From: Streptomyces antibioticus
GTDB taxonomy: Bacteria > Actinomycetota > Actinomycetes > Streptomycetales > Streptomycetaceae
DNA length: 64,000 nucleotides
NCBI RefSeq assembly: GCF_002019855.1
Contig: NZ_CM007717.1
Coordinates: 620,001 to 684,000, forward strand
Direction of reading: 5' to 3'
Below, in pieces: positions 1-8,023 of the stretch. The notes under the pieces were generated by a model. The model worked only from the letters and a program-made list of their open reading frames with translations, searched no databases and had not been told where the DNA came from. Each line of letters opens with the position of its first letter. The stretch's first letter is position 1. A program made the translations under genes and the position numbers.

Positions 1-1
1 G

Positions 2-1318
2 CGTCTGGAACGCAGGCTCTCCGCGGACGAGGCCGAGATCACCCTGGTGACACCCTTCGCCTACCAGCTCTATCTGCCGCTGCTGCCGCAGGTCGCCTCC
101 GGGGTGCTCACGCCCCAGTCGATCGCCCTGTCGCTGCGCCGCAGCCGCAAGTACCGCACCCGGATCATCCCGGGCGGCGCTGTGGGCGTGGACCTCCGTG
201 CGAAGGTCTGCGTCATCCGCACCATCACCGACGAGATGATCGACGAGCCCTACGACTACATCGTGCTGGCTCCCGGCAGCGTCACCCGCACCTTCGACAT
301 CCCCGGGCTGACCGACCACGCCTTCGGGATGAAGACCCTCGCCGAGGCCGCCTACATCCGCGACCACGTCATCACCCAGCTCGACCTCGCCGACGCCAGC
401 CAGGACCCCGCCGAACGGGCGTCGCGCCTCCAGTTCGTGGTGGTGGGCGGCGGCTACGCGGGCACCGAGACCGCCGCCTGCCTCCAACTGCTCACCCACA
501 ACGCGGTCAAGCGCTATCCCCGGCTGGACCCGGGCCTCATCAAATGGCATCTGATCGACATCGCGCCGAAGCTGATGCCCGAGCTGGGCGACAAGCTGGG
601 CCGCAGCGCCCAGGAGGTGCTGCGCAAGCGCGGCATCGACATCTCCCTCGGGGTCTCCATCGCCAAGGCGGGCGCGGAGGAGGTCACCTTCACCGACGGC
701 CGGGTGGTGCCGACCCGCACCCTGATCTGGACGGCCGGGGTGGTGGCGAGCCCGCTGATCGGCACGCTCGGCGCGGAGACGGTCCGCGGCCGGCTCGCGG
801 TCACCTCGAGGATGAACCTGCCGGGACACGACGGGGTGTTCGCGCTCGGCGACGCCGCCGCCGTACCGGACGAGGTGAAGGCCGCCCGGGGCGAGGAGGG
901 CGCCGTCTGCCCGCCGACCGCCCAGCACGCGATGCGCCAGGGCAAGGTCGTCGCCGACAACGTCATCGCGACGCTGCGGGGCGGCGAACTGCGGCCGTAC
1001 GAGCACAAGGACCTCGGTCTGGTGGTCGACCTCGGCGGCACGGACGCCGTGTCCAAGCCGCTCGGCATCGAACTGCACGGGCTGCCCGCGCAGGTCGTGG
1101 CCCGCGGCTACCACTGGTCGGCGCTGCGCACGGGCGTGGCCAAGGCGCGGGTGCTGACGAACTGGACGCTGAACGCGATCGCGGGCGACGATTTCGTCCG
1201 CACCGGCTTCCAGACCCGGCGGGCCGCCAAGCTGAAGGACTTCGAGTACACGGACGCCTACCTGACGCCCGAGCAGGTCCGGGCGCGCGTCGAGGGCACG
1301 GGCACCGGGTCCGGGTGA
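2..1318 (+). CDS. NAD(P)/FAD-dependent oxidoreductase, NDH-2-like (5' truncated)
   Basis: The reading frame is already open at the window edge, so the N-terminal FAD-binding glycine motif and the start codon lie upstream. Visible are the NAD(P)-binding GGGYAGTE motif near residue 151, an ATG-type stretch LIWTAGV, and the second FAD contact ALGDAAAVP. This layout is that of type II NADH dehydrogenases and related pyridine-nucleotide disulfide-family flavoproteins, which pass electrons from NAD(P)H to quinone at the inner face of the membrane. No redox CxxC is visible, which argues against a disulfide reductase. The stop overlaps the start of the FUSC gene (GTGA), so the two are probably co-translated. 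Confidence 0.85.
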   Translation, partial: RLERRLSADEAEITLVTPFAYQLYLPLLPQVASGVLTPQSIALSLRRSRKYRTRIIPGGAVGVDLRAKVCVIRTITDEMIDEPYDYIVLAPGSVTRTFDIPGLTDHAFGMKTLAEAAYIRDHVITQLDLADASQDPAERASRLQFVVVGGGYAGTETAACLQLLTHNAVKRYPRLDPGLIKWHLIDIAPKLMPELGDKLGRSAQEVLRKRGIDISLGVSIAKAGAEEVTFTDGRVVPTRTLIWTAGVVASPLIGTLGAETVRGRLAVTSRMNLPGHDGVFALGDAAAVPDEVKAARGEEGAVCPPTAQHAMRQGKVVADNVIATLRGGELRPYEHKDLGLVVDLGGTDAVSKPLGIELHGLPAQVVARGYHWSALRTGVAKARVLTNWTLNAIAGDDFVRTGFQTRRAAKLKDFEYTDAYLTPEQVRARVEGTGTGSG

Positions 1319-3567
1319 CCGGCGCGGGGTCGCGGGCGGTGGCCCGGTGGAAGGACCGGGTCGCCGCGTCCGATCCCGGGCTCCTGCGGCTGACCGCCGG
1401 GCTGCGGACGGTGGGCGCGATCTCGCTGACGCTGGCCGTGCTCTCGCTGCTGGGGGCCGATGTCGACCAGCTCGTCGCCGGCGCGGTCGCCTCGATGGTC
1501 GCCACCTTCGCGGTCCGCGAGAAGAAGCGCGGCGGGCAGGCGATCACGCTGGCGCTGGGCCTGGTGGTGGCGCTGGTGTCGGTGTCGCTGGCGTCGCTGC
1601 TCAGCTCGCGGGTGGTGATCGGGGACGTCTTCTTCGTCGTGTTCATCTTCTGCGCGGTGTACGGGCGCCGGTTCGGCGACCGGGGCACGGCGCTCGGTCT
1701 GATCGGCTTCCAGGTCTACTTCCTGTCGCTGTTCGTCGCGGCGTCGCACGAGAGCCTGCTCGGGCTGTGGCGGGTGATCGCGGTCGCCTTCGCGTGCAGT
1801 GCGCTGGCGCGGTTCGTGCTGGTGCCGCAGAGTTCGGCGGGCATCCTCGACCGGCTGCGGCAGGCGTTCCGGGCGCGGCTGGCGCAGCTCCTGGACGCCC
1901 AGTTGGAGCTGCTGGACGCCGGTCCGCACGAGGTGGAGAAGGCCCTCGCCCATGTGCGGGAGGGCAACGCCCGGCTGCACGAGAGCGCCCTGATGATCCA
2001 GGGCCGGCTGGACGAGGGCACCCCGGACGCCTCGATGGCCGGGCATGTTCAGCGGCGCGTCGCCGACGCCGAGATCGCCGCGGAGCGGCTGGGGCTGCGG
2101 CTGCTCACCGCGCGCGGCGCCGAGCGGGCCGACACCCTGACCCTGCATCTGCCGGGCGCGCCGGTGCCGGAGGCGGGGCTGCTGCCGGTGCGGGACCCGG
2201 CGATCGACACCCTGCGCCGGGATCTGACGGCGCTGCGGCTGCTGGTCCGGTACCCGGGGGTGACGGGTGCGCAGGCCGCGGTCAACGCGCAGGTGCGCAA
2301 CCGGCTGCTCGGCTACCGGGAGGAGGAGAACCTGCCGGAGGCGTCGGAGCCGGTGCAGGACGTGTTCCGGGCGGTCGGCGAGGCGGCGCGGGCGGTGCTG
2401 GGGCTGCGGACCGCGCTGGACGGGCCGCAGGACGAGTCCGACGACAGTCCGGAGACGGCGCGCTCCCGGGAGGAGCTGGACGCGGAGGACGTGGCCATTG
2501 GCGCCGAGGAGGAGGAGACGGAGGAGGAGACCGGGCTGCGGCGGCCGACCACACGGACGGCGGTGCAGGTCGCGGTCGGGTCGTCGCTGGCGATCGTGGG
2601 CGGCGAGCTGCTGTCCGAGCACCGCTGGTACTGGGCGGTGCTGACCTGCTGGATCGTGTTCATCAACACCTCCTCCACCGGGGAGATCCTGGTCAAGGGC
2701 TCGCGGCGGCTGCTGGGCACCGTGCTGGGCGTGGTCGCGGGCATCGGGCTGGCGGGTGTCGTCGGACAGCACACGTGGACGGCGTTCGCGGTGGTGCTGC
2801 TGTGCGTGTTCGCGACGTACTACACGGCGCCGCTGTCGTACACGCTGATGTCGTTCTTCGTGACGGCGTCGCTGGGGGTGCTGTACACGCTGCTGCACAC
2901 CTACAGCCTGTCGGTGCTGGTGCTGCGCATCGAGGAGACGGCGCTCGGGGCGGCCTGCGGGATCTTCGCGGCGGCGCTGGTGCTGCCGGTGCACACCGAC
3001 CGGCGGACGAACGAGCTGCTGGTGACCGTCCTCGACCGGCTGGCGGACGTCACGGAGGCGGCCGTCGACCAGCTCAGCGGCGGGCCGCCGGTCGATCTGC
3101 TGGACCAGGCCCGGGAGCTGGACCAGGCGCTGGCGGATCTGCGGGCGGCGACCCAGCCGCTGACGCATCCGGTCACCCCGCTGCGGAGCCGACGGGACAC
3201 CGCCCGCTATGTCGTCGCCCTGCTGGAGACCTGCGCCTACCACGCACGGTCGCTGGCGGCGACGGCCGAGCTGCTGCCCACGAACCCGTCGATCGCGGCC
3301 GACCCCCGGCTGCGCGACGTGGGGCAGCGCATCCTGCACAACATCCGGGCGCTCGCGGCGGGTGCGGGCGAGGAGCCCGCGGACGTCGAGGTGCTGGCCG
3401 GGCCGAGCATCGCGTCCCTGCTGAAGCCGGGGGTGCCCGGGACGCCCCGCTACGGCCAGGTCACCGACCGGGTGCTACGGCATCTCCAGCGCCTGGACGA
3501 GGCGGTACTGGGCCTCGCCCGCCCACTGGAACTGCCGGTGGCACGGCCGTTGCAGGTGCCGGGGTGA
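1315..3567 (+). CDS. FUSC family membrane protein
   Basis: A protein of about 750 residues with two membrane blocks: several hydrophobic segments at roughly residues 30-170 and again at about 415-565. They are separated by a long charged, helical cytoplasmic region and followed by a hydrophilic C-terminal domain. This two-block architecture is that of the fusaric-acid-resistance/aromatic-acid-exporter (FUSC/ArAE) family. The substrate cannot be read from sequence. The GTG start is chosen because it overlaps the upstream stop (GTGA), and the next good start would remove family sequence. The acidic stretch around residues 395-410 (EEEETEEE) sits just before the second membrane block. Confidence 0.8.
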   Translation: MTGAGSRAVARWKDRVAASDPGLLRLTAGLRTVGAISLTLAVLSLLGADVDQLVAGAVASMVATFAVREKKRGGQAITLALGLVVALVSVSLASLLSSRVVIGDVFFVVFIFCAVYGRRFGDRGTALGLIGFQVYFLSLFVAASHESLLGLWRVIAVAFACSALARFVLVPQSSAGILDRLRQAFRARLAQLLDAQLELLDAGPHEVEKALAHVREGNARLHESALMIQGRLDEGTPDASMAGHVQRRVADAEIAAERLGLRLLTARGAERADTLTLHLPGAPVPEAGLLPVRDPAIDTLRRDLTALRLLVRYPGVTGAQAAVNAQVRNRLLGYREEENLPEASEPVQDVFRAVGEAARAVLGLRTALDGPQDESDDSPETARSREELDAEDVAIGAEEEETEEETGLRRPTTRTAVQVAVGSSLAIVGGELLSEHRWYWAVLTCWIVFINTSSTGEILVKGSRRLLGTVLGVVAGIGLAGVVGQHTWTAFAVVLLCVFATYYTAPLSYTLMSFFVTASLGVLYTLLHTYSLSVLVLRIEETALGAACGIFAAALVLPVHTDRRTNELLVTVLDRLADVTEAAVDQLSGGPPVDLLDQARELDQALADLRAATQPLTHPVTPLRSRRDTARYVVALLETCAYHARSLAATAELLPTNPSIAADPRLRDVGQRILHNIRALAAGAGEEPADVEVLAGPSIASLLKPGVPGTPRYGQVTDRVLRHLQRLDEAVLGLARPLELPVARPLQVPG

Positions 3568-3790
3568 GCGGGTGGGGTGAGCGGCCGGGCCGGGAGGGGT
3601 GACGTGAGCGGGGCTGGGCGGCTGGGGTGCGGTGAGTCGGTCGAGCGCCGGCGGGTGTGACGTGAGCCGGTCAGGTGACGGCCGGTGTGCGGTGGTGAGT
3701 CGGTCAGGCCGGGCGTTGTGCGGTGAGTCGGTCGGGCGCTGGCCGGCGTGCGGTGTGCGGTGAGTCGGTCAGGCCGGGCGGTTTGTCGTG
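3568..3790. repeat. degenerate GTGAGTCGGTC direct repeats
   Basis: The gap between the FUSC gene and the convergent ANTAR-GAF gene holds imperfect direct repeats. The core GTGAGTCGGTC, often followed by AGGCCGGGCG, recurs at about 3632, 3695, 3723 and 3760, with variants (GTGAGCCGGTC and similar) at 3662 and near 3790. Spacing is irregular (28-63 bp). The last copies run into the 3' end of the ANTAR-GAF gene. No convincing terminator stem was found here; the repeats may have formed by slippage. Confidence 0.6.
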
Positions 3791-4653
3791 GGCCGGTCAG
3801 GTCGGACGGGTGCCGGGCGGCGGGCGTCCCGGCTTTCGCGGCCCAGGGTGTGCAGGTACTCCAGCGCGTCCAGCAGGACCGTGCGTTCGTACCAGGCGAG
3901 CCAGCGGCCCGCCTGGGCGCCCAGGGTGTCGAGGGCCTCGATGCGGGTGCGGTCCAGTTCGGGGAGCGGGCGGTCGGCGTGGGCCGAGACCATGCCGACG
4001 CAGTGACCGGCCGACGTGGTCAGGGGCACGCTGTGGCAGGCCCGGCTGCCGGCGGCCAGGATGACCTGGCGGGCGGGCTCGCTGAACACCGGGTCGCTCT
4101 CCACGTCCCGGACGGTGACCTGGCTGACGTCACGGGCGGCCCGCGCGCAGGAGGTGCCGTCCGGGCCGACGTGCTCGAAGAAGTCGACGAACTCCTCGCT
4201 CAGCCCGGTGTGCCGCTCCATGCGCAGCCCGCCCCTGACCCGGTCCACGGTCTGGACGTTGCCCATGCCCGTACCGACGACGTCGAGGGTCCGGTCCAGT
4301 ACGGCGGCCAGCACCGCGCCCCGGCTGCGGGCGCCCTCCGTGCCCGGCGGCAGGAAGCCCAGCGCCGGTTCGGGGTGCCGGACCCGCCGGGGGAACCACA
4401 CCACCGTCCGCTCGTCCGGGCGCGCCGTGGTGACCAGGGCCCCGGCCAGGGTGCGCATCTTGACGTTGAACCGCTGCGACGCCCGGCGCATCAGGGTGAA
4501 CGCGGACTCCGCGTCGGGCAGGGCGTAGCGCTCCTGGAGCATGCCCTGCGCCTGGGAGATCAGCGGGTACGCCCGGACCCGGGCCCGCAGGGCGCGGACC
4601 TCGCCGCGCAGCCTGGCCAGTTCGTCGGGGTGCCCGGGGCCCACCGCGGTCAT
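3769..4653 (-). CDS. ANTAR domain then GAF domain regulatory protein
   Basis: A 294-residue protein. A short coiled-coil lead-in (DELARLRGEVRALRARV) runs into an ANTAR RNA-binding domain at about residues 15-75 (LISQAQGMLQERY, AFTLMRRASQRFNVKM). A GAF-like sensor domain follows at about 100-275. ANTAR proteins bind dual-hairpin RNA and act as antiterminators, and GAF domains bind small ligands or sense redox state. The usual order in actinobacteria is GAF then ANTAR, so this order is inverted. The start is placed at the ATG preceded by GGAGG rather than at an upstream in-frame codon. It lies directly downstream of a SigB-type sigma gene on the same strand and is probably part of the same stress regulon. 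The ligand is unknown. Confidence 0.85.
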   Translation of the reverse strand: MTAVGPGHPDELARLRGEVRALRARVRAYPLISQAQGMLQERYALPDAESAFTLMRRASQRFNVKMRTLAGALVTTARPDERTVVWFPRRVRHPEPALGFLPPGTEGARSRGAVLAAVLDRTLDVVGTGMGNVQTVDRVRGGLRMERHTGLSEEFVDFFEHVGPDGTSCARAARDVSQVTVRDVESDPVFSEPARQVILAAGSRACHSVPLTTSAGHCVGMVSAHADRPLPELDRTRIEALDTLGAQAGRWLAWYERTVLLDALEYLHTLGRESRDARRPAPVRPDRPTTNRPA

Positions 4654-4759
4654 GAGACCTCCGTCCGCTCGCCGTCCTGCGACCGCGCCGCCGCGGTCCC
4701 AGGGGCTCGCCTGCCCCCGGTCCGCCGGGCGTACACCCGGCGCCGCCGGTCGCGGCGGT

Positions 4760-5608
4760 TCAGCTCTCGGACGCGTCACGGTCCCGGTCGATGTCCATGG
4801 CCTCCTGGCGCACCCGTGCGCAGCTCCGGCTGATGAGCCGGGAGACGTGCATCTGGCTGATGCCGAGTTGGTCGGCGATCCGGCTCTGCGTCATGTCCTC
4901 GAAGAAGCGCATGTAGAGGATGGCCCGCTCGCGCTCGGGGAGCCGCCGCAGGCCCTGCCGGGCGGACTCGCGGTCGACGACGACGTCGAAGGAGGTGTCG
5001 GGACCGCCGAGGGTGTCGGCGAGGCTGTATCCGTCGTCGCCGGTGCGCAGTTCGGCGTCGAGCGACAGGGTGCTGTAGCTCTCCAGCGCCTCCAGGCCGG
5101 CGCTCACCTCGTCCTCGGTGAGACCGGTGTGGGCGGCGATGTCGGCGACGGAAGGCTCGCGGGTACCCGGGTTCTCGGTGAGTTCCCGGCGGGCGACGCG
5201 GACCTTGTTGCGGAGTTCCTGGACCCGGCGGGGCACGCGCAGCGCCCACATCCGGTCGCGGAAGTGGCGCTTGATCTCGCCGGTGATGGTGGGCACGGCG
5301 TAGCTCTCGAAGGCGCCGCGCTCGGGCTCGTAGCGGTCCACGGCCTTCACCAGGCCGAGGGCGGCCACCTGGCGCAGGTCCTCCACGGCCTCGCCGCGGT
5401 CCCGGAAGCGTCCGGCGATGCGGTGGGCCATGGGCAGCCAGGCGGTGACCAGTTCGTCGCGCAGGGCGTCCCGTTCGGGTCCGTCCGGAAGTGCGGCCAG
5501 CCGGGCGAACCGGCTGGCGGTGTCGGGTGCGTCGTCGTGGGTGCGCCGCGGAGCCGTGGTGGTGCGGGTGGCCGCTGCGGCACGGCTTGTCGACATGTCG
5601 ATGGGCAT
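4760..5608 (-). CDS. SigB/SigF-type RNA polymerase sigma factor
   Basis: A 282-residue alternative sigma factor of the SigB/F/G group. Region 2 is seen as VEDLRQVAALGLVKAVDRYEPERG with the -10-recognition stretch FESYAVPTITGEIKRHFRD. Region 3 follows, and region 4 ends in a helix-turn-helix (MTQSRIADQLGISQMHVSRLISR). These factors direct stress and differentiation promoters and are held by RsbW-type anti-sigma kinases. The ATG start at 5608 follows AGGAG; an upstream in-frame extension lacks sigma homology. An anti-sigma-like gene lies 270 bp upstream on the same strand and an ANTAR-GAF gene follows, so this looks like a sigma-control module. Confidence 0.9.
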   Translation of the reverse strand: MPIDMSTSRAAAATRTTTAPRRTHDDAPDTASRFARLAALPDGPERDALRDELVTAWLPMAHRIAGRFRDRGEAVEDLRQVAALGLVKAVDRYEPERGAFESYAVPTITGEIKRHFRDRMWALRVPRRVQELRNKVRVARRELTENPGTREPSVADIAAHTGLTEDEVSAGLEALESYSTLSLDAELRTGDDGYSLADTLGGPDTSFDVVVDRESARQGLRRLPERERAILYMRFFEDMTQSRIADQLGISQMHVSRLISRSCARVRQEAMDIDRDRDASES

Positions 5609-5878
5609 GCGGAATCGCTCCTGAAGACGGGTTCCAGGGAATGACCGCGGGAGGAAGGGTGCCTGTCCGGGCACCGGGGAGCGCCCTGGACAGGGCATAC
5701 CGCTCCCGTCGGCGCGCCTCCGGTCCGAAGCACGAACTCCGTCTGCCCGACACCTGGAGGAACAAACTCCGTCCGGCGTAACGGTGTTCACGACGGCCGG
5801 GGGGCGGGGCGGTCGGGGCGCGCGGTCCGGCTCGGGGCGCGATGGGCCCCTGGCGCGTGTGGCGCGTGGGCGTGGGGG

Positions 5879-6388
5879 TCAGAGCGCCGGGGCGGGTGCG
5901 GCGGCCGACGCGACCGGTCCGACCGGTGCGATCGGGACGACCGCGGTGATGCGCTTGCCGCCGTCGGGCAGTCCGGCCACCCGGACGTCCCGGGCGAGCC
6001 GCCGTACGATCGGCCAGCCGCGTCCTCCGAGGCGGTGCCGGCCGCGTTCGTCGAGCGGTCCGGTGGTCATCGGCAGCCGCTCGCTGCGGTCGCTCACGGA
6101 CACATGGACGGTCCGTTCGTCGGCCTCGACGTCGTAGCCGGTGAGTCCGCCGCCGTGCAGGATGGCGTTGGTGGCGAGTTCGGAGGCGACGAGCAGCGCG
6201 TCGTTGCAGGTCCGCTCGTCGTACGGGCGCCCGGTGGCAGCGCATCGCCCGGCCACCGCGCGCCGTACGGCTCCGCGGACGTCGGAGGGCCGGTACGGCC
6301 CTGTCACCCCGCGCGGGCCGTACGGAAGATCTACGCGGTCGGCTGTATCGGTCATGTCGGTCGTGTCGGTCGTGTCGTCTACAGGCAT
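5879..6388 (-). CDS. RsbW-like ATP-binding protein (anti-sigma kinase family)
   Basis: A 169-residue protein with a GHKL/HATPase fold. The N box reads LLVASELATNAILHGGG, and a later glycine motif reads RHRLGGRGWPIVRRLA. This is the pattern of the RsbW/SpoIIAB family, which bind ATP and either phosphorylate an anti-anti-sigma factor or sequester a sigma factor. The residues before about 35 are Asp/Thr-rich and low-complexity. The ATG at 6388 is preceded by GGGGAG; an upstream extension is dropped. The neighbouring SigB-type sigma gene is the obvious candidate partner, but that pairing is inferred. The end of the protein is Ala/Pro-rich. Confidence 0.8.
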   Translation of the reverse strand: MPVDDTTDTTDMTDTADRVDLPYGPRGVTGPYRPSDVRGAVRRAVAGRCAATGRPYDERTCNDALLVASELATNAILHGGGLTGYDVEADERTVHVSVSDRSERLPMTTGPLDERGRHRLGGRGWPIVRRLARDVRVAGLPDGGKRITAVVPIAPVGPVASAAAPAPAL

Positions 6389-6752
6389 CCCTTCGCTCCC
6401 CACAGTGGTGTGGTCCTCGCTAGTTCGCCTGACCGCCTGGGCCCGCCCCAAACCTGGCGGGACCTCCCGGCAACCGTTGAAAGTGAAACAGGTCACTTGA
6501 CCCAGTCGCGATTACGCGAACGCCCCCTGGATGGTTTACCGTTCATACATACGTGGTGAGCGGGACGGAGGGCTCTTCCCCTCCCGGCACCACCCTGTGA
6601 CCGCCCTGGCTGGCCTCCCCCGTCCAGCCAGGGCTTTTCCTTGCCTCCCGCGGAAAAATCTGTGCCGCCGAGGTGCCCGGGGCGCCCGCAGCGGCTGAAA
6701 TGGGCTGAGGAGAAAAGCACCGCGACCGTTCTCCGGCGAGGAGCAGCGCGCC
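6389..6752. other. intergenic region with mini-ORF and hairpin
   Basis: A 364-bp gap between the divergent anti-sigma and cNMP-binding genes. It contains a 14-codon frame starting with GTG at 6556 and ending at 6600 (Met-Ser-Gly-Thr-Glu-Gly-Ser-Ser-Pro-Pro-Gly-Thr-Thr-Leu). A strong rho-independent-like hairpin follows immediately, and then about 110 bp of leader to the cNMP gene. The layout resembles a leader peptide plus attenuator or a short noncoding RNA, but this is inference. No clear -35/-10 pair was identified. Confidence 0.4.
6604..6642 (+). terminator. rho-independent hairpin upstream of cNMP-binding gene
   Basis: A perfect 10-bp stem: CCCTGGCTGG at 6604-6613 pairs with CCAGCCAGGG at 6624-6633 across a 10-nt loop. 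CTTTTCCTT follows on the + strand. A T-rich tail is uncommon in DNA of this GC content, so a real intrinsic terminator or attenuator is likely. No annotated + strand gene ends just before it, so it may terminate a short leader RNA. Confidence 0.65.
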
Positions 6753-7208
6753 ATGACAAAAGCGACCAAACTCCTGACCGCCCTTCCCCCGCCCCAGCGC
6801 CGACGACTGATGGAGCTGGCCCGGGAGGTCTCGTTCCCGGAGGACACCCGGATCTTCGAGGCGGGCGGCGTCGCCGACCGCTTCTGGGTCGTCCGCTCCG
6901 GCGCGGTCTCCCTGGTCCAGGAGGTGACGACGGTCCAACGGGTCACCGTCGCCAGTCTGGGCGCGGGCGACCTGCTCGGCTGGTCCTGGCTCTTCCCGCC
7001 GTACCGGTGGGACTTCGGCGCGGAGGCGTTCAGCCCGGTCCGCGCCTACGAGTTCGAGGCCCAGCCCGTGACGAAGCTCTGCGAGGAGGACCCCGCGCTC
7101 GGCATGACCCTGGTCCGCCTGGTGGCCGAGATCCTCGCCCACCGCCTGGAAATGACCCGCAACCGCCTGATGGACCAGTACGGGACGCAGCGACGGGGGA
7201 CGTACTAG
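6753..7208 (+). CDS. stand-alone cyclic-nucleotide-binding domain protein
   Basis: A 151-residue protein made almost entirely of one Crp/Fnr-type cyclic-nucleotide-binding beta-roll (about residues 10-130): FPEDTRIFEAGGVADRFWVVRSGAVSL, then GAGDLLGWSWLF. It ends in a helix with no winged-helix DNA-binding domain, so it is not a Crp-type transcription factor. The GAGGAG ribosome site lies 9 nt before the ATG. It may be a small ligand-responsive adaptor. The phosphate-binding cassette is not the canonical RxSxA form, so real cNMP binding is uncertain. It is one of three cNMP-domain proteins in this window. Confidence 0.8.
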   Translation: MTKATKLLTALPPPQRRRLMELAREVSFPEDTRIFEAGGVADRFWVVRSGAVSLVQEVTTVQRVTVASLGAGDLLGWSWLFPPYRWDFGAEAFSPVRAYEFEAQPVTKLCEEDPALGMTLVRLVAEILAHRLEMTRNRLMDQYGTQRRGTY

Positions 7209-8023
7209 GACCGGTGCCGGGCCCACACCGGGTCCCACGCCGCGCCTGGACCCGGGTCACGTCCGGACCCGCGTCACGGCCCGCGCCCGATCCTGCAAGC
7301 ACCGCCACAGGACCCGGGCGCGGGACCAACTGGTCCCCGGGACCGGACCGGGTCACGCGCCGCGCAAGGATCCGTGCCGCCTCAGAGCCCAGGCCGGATC
7401 GAGGCTGGAACGGCTCGAGGCCCGCGTCAGGGGCCAGAGCGCTGACCAGGTCGGCGAAGGAGCGGGTGAGCGAGGGGTAGGGACCGGGAGCCTCGCGCAG
7501 CACACGCGCGGCCAGCGGGTGGCGTCGGCGAGGAGCCCGGCGGTCGGCTCCAGGCCGATGCGCAGTCCGTGGTCGGTCAGCAGCCGGCCCGCGAAGGCGT
7601 GGTACGTCGAGCTCACCGGCTCGCCCGGCGGGTTGTCCGGGTCGATCACGTCGGGGGATGAGGCCGGGGACCTGCTCGGGGGCGACCTGGCCGGTGCCGA
7701 CCAGCCAGACCACCCGCGCGGCCATCACCGTCGTCGTACCCGAGCCGGCCGAGTCCGGGCGCGGGACCCAGCGGCGCGAGACCTCCTAGGACCAGGGCCG
7801 GACCGGGTGCCACGCCTGCCAGGACCCGCGCCGCGCCAGGACCCGGGTCCCGCAAGAACCCGCGCCGCGTCACGGCCCGCGCCCCCACCCAACACCCGCC
7901 GCCTCAGGTGCCGGGCTGGATCGGCGCTCGCGTCTGGGTCCGAGACGCGTAAGGATCCGTGGCGGGCCTGGGCCGCGTCCAGGGCCAGGCCACAGCCAGA
8001 GCCAGGCCGCGTCCCGGCCCGCG
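7209..8023. other. 815-bp low-complexity stretch holding a gene relic
   Basis: No intact gene is supported. The flanks (about 7209-7400 and 7780-8023) consist of scrambled short runs such as GGACCCGGG, GGCCCGCGCC and CAGGCC, with imperfect direct and inverted copies. The centre contains the helicase relic listed separately. The stretch lies at the 3' end of the MFS gene and looks like decaying DNA rather than a coding or regulatory region. Confidence 0.6.
7450..7765 (-). pseudogene. UvrD/AdnA-like helicase N-terminal relic
   Basis: Three fragments on the minus strand, in shifted frames, match the start of actinobacterial UvrD-type helicases in order. About 7765-7657 reads SAGSGTTTVMAARVVWLVG then TGQVAPEQVPGL. 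About 7649-7512 reads IDPDNPPGEPVSSTYHAFAG then RLLTDHGLRIGLEP. About 7518-7450 reads LAARVLREAPGPYPSLTRSF then ADLV. The intact family has roughly 30 residues (the motif Ia region) between the first two, which are missing here. The Walker A lysine (GSGKTT in the family) reads Thr. Frameshifts, the deletion and the lost lysine show that it is dead. The rest of the roughly 1,000-codon gene is absent. Confidence 0.75.

Noticed and set aside
1258-3339. Long minus-strand frame of 693 codons opposite the FUSC gene
   Set aside because: Arg/Gln/Pro-rich translation with no domain; it mirrors the high third-position GC of the real + strand gene.
7353-7728. Treating the open frames here as functional helicase genes
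   Set aside because: The homology is split over frames, has an internal deletion, lacks the Walker A Lys and covers only the extreme N-terminus.
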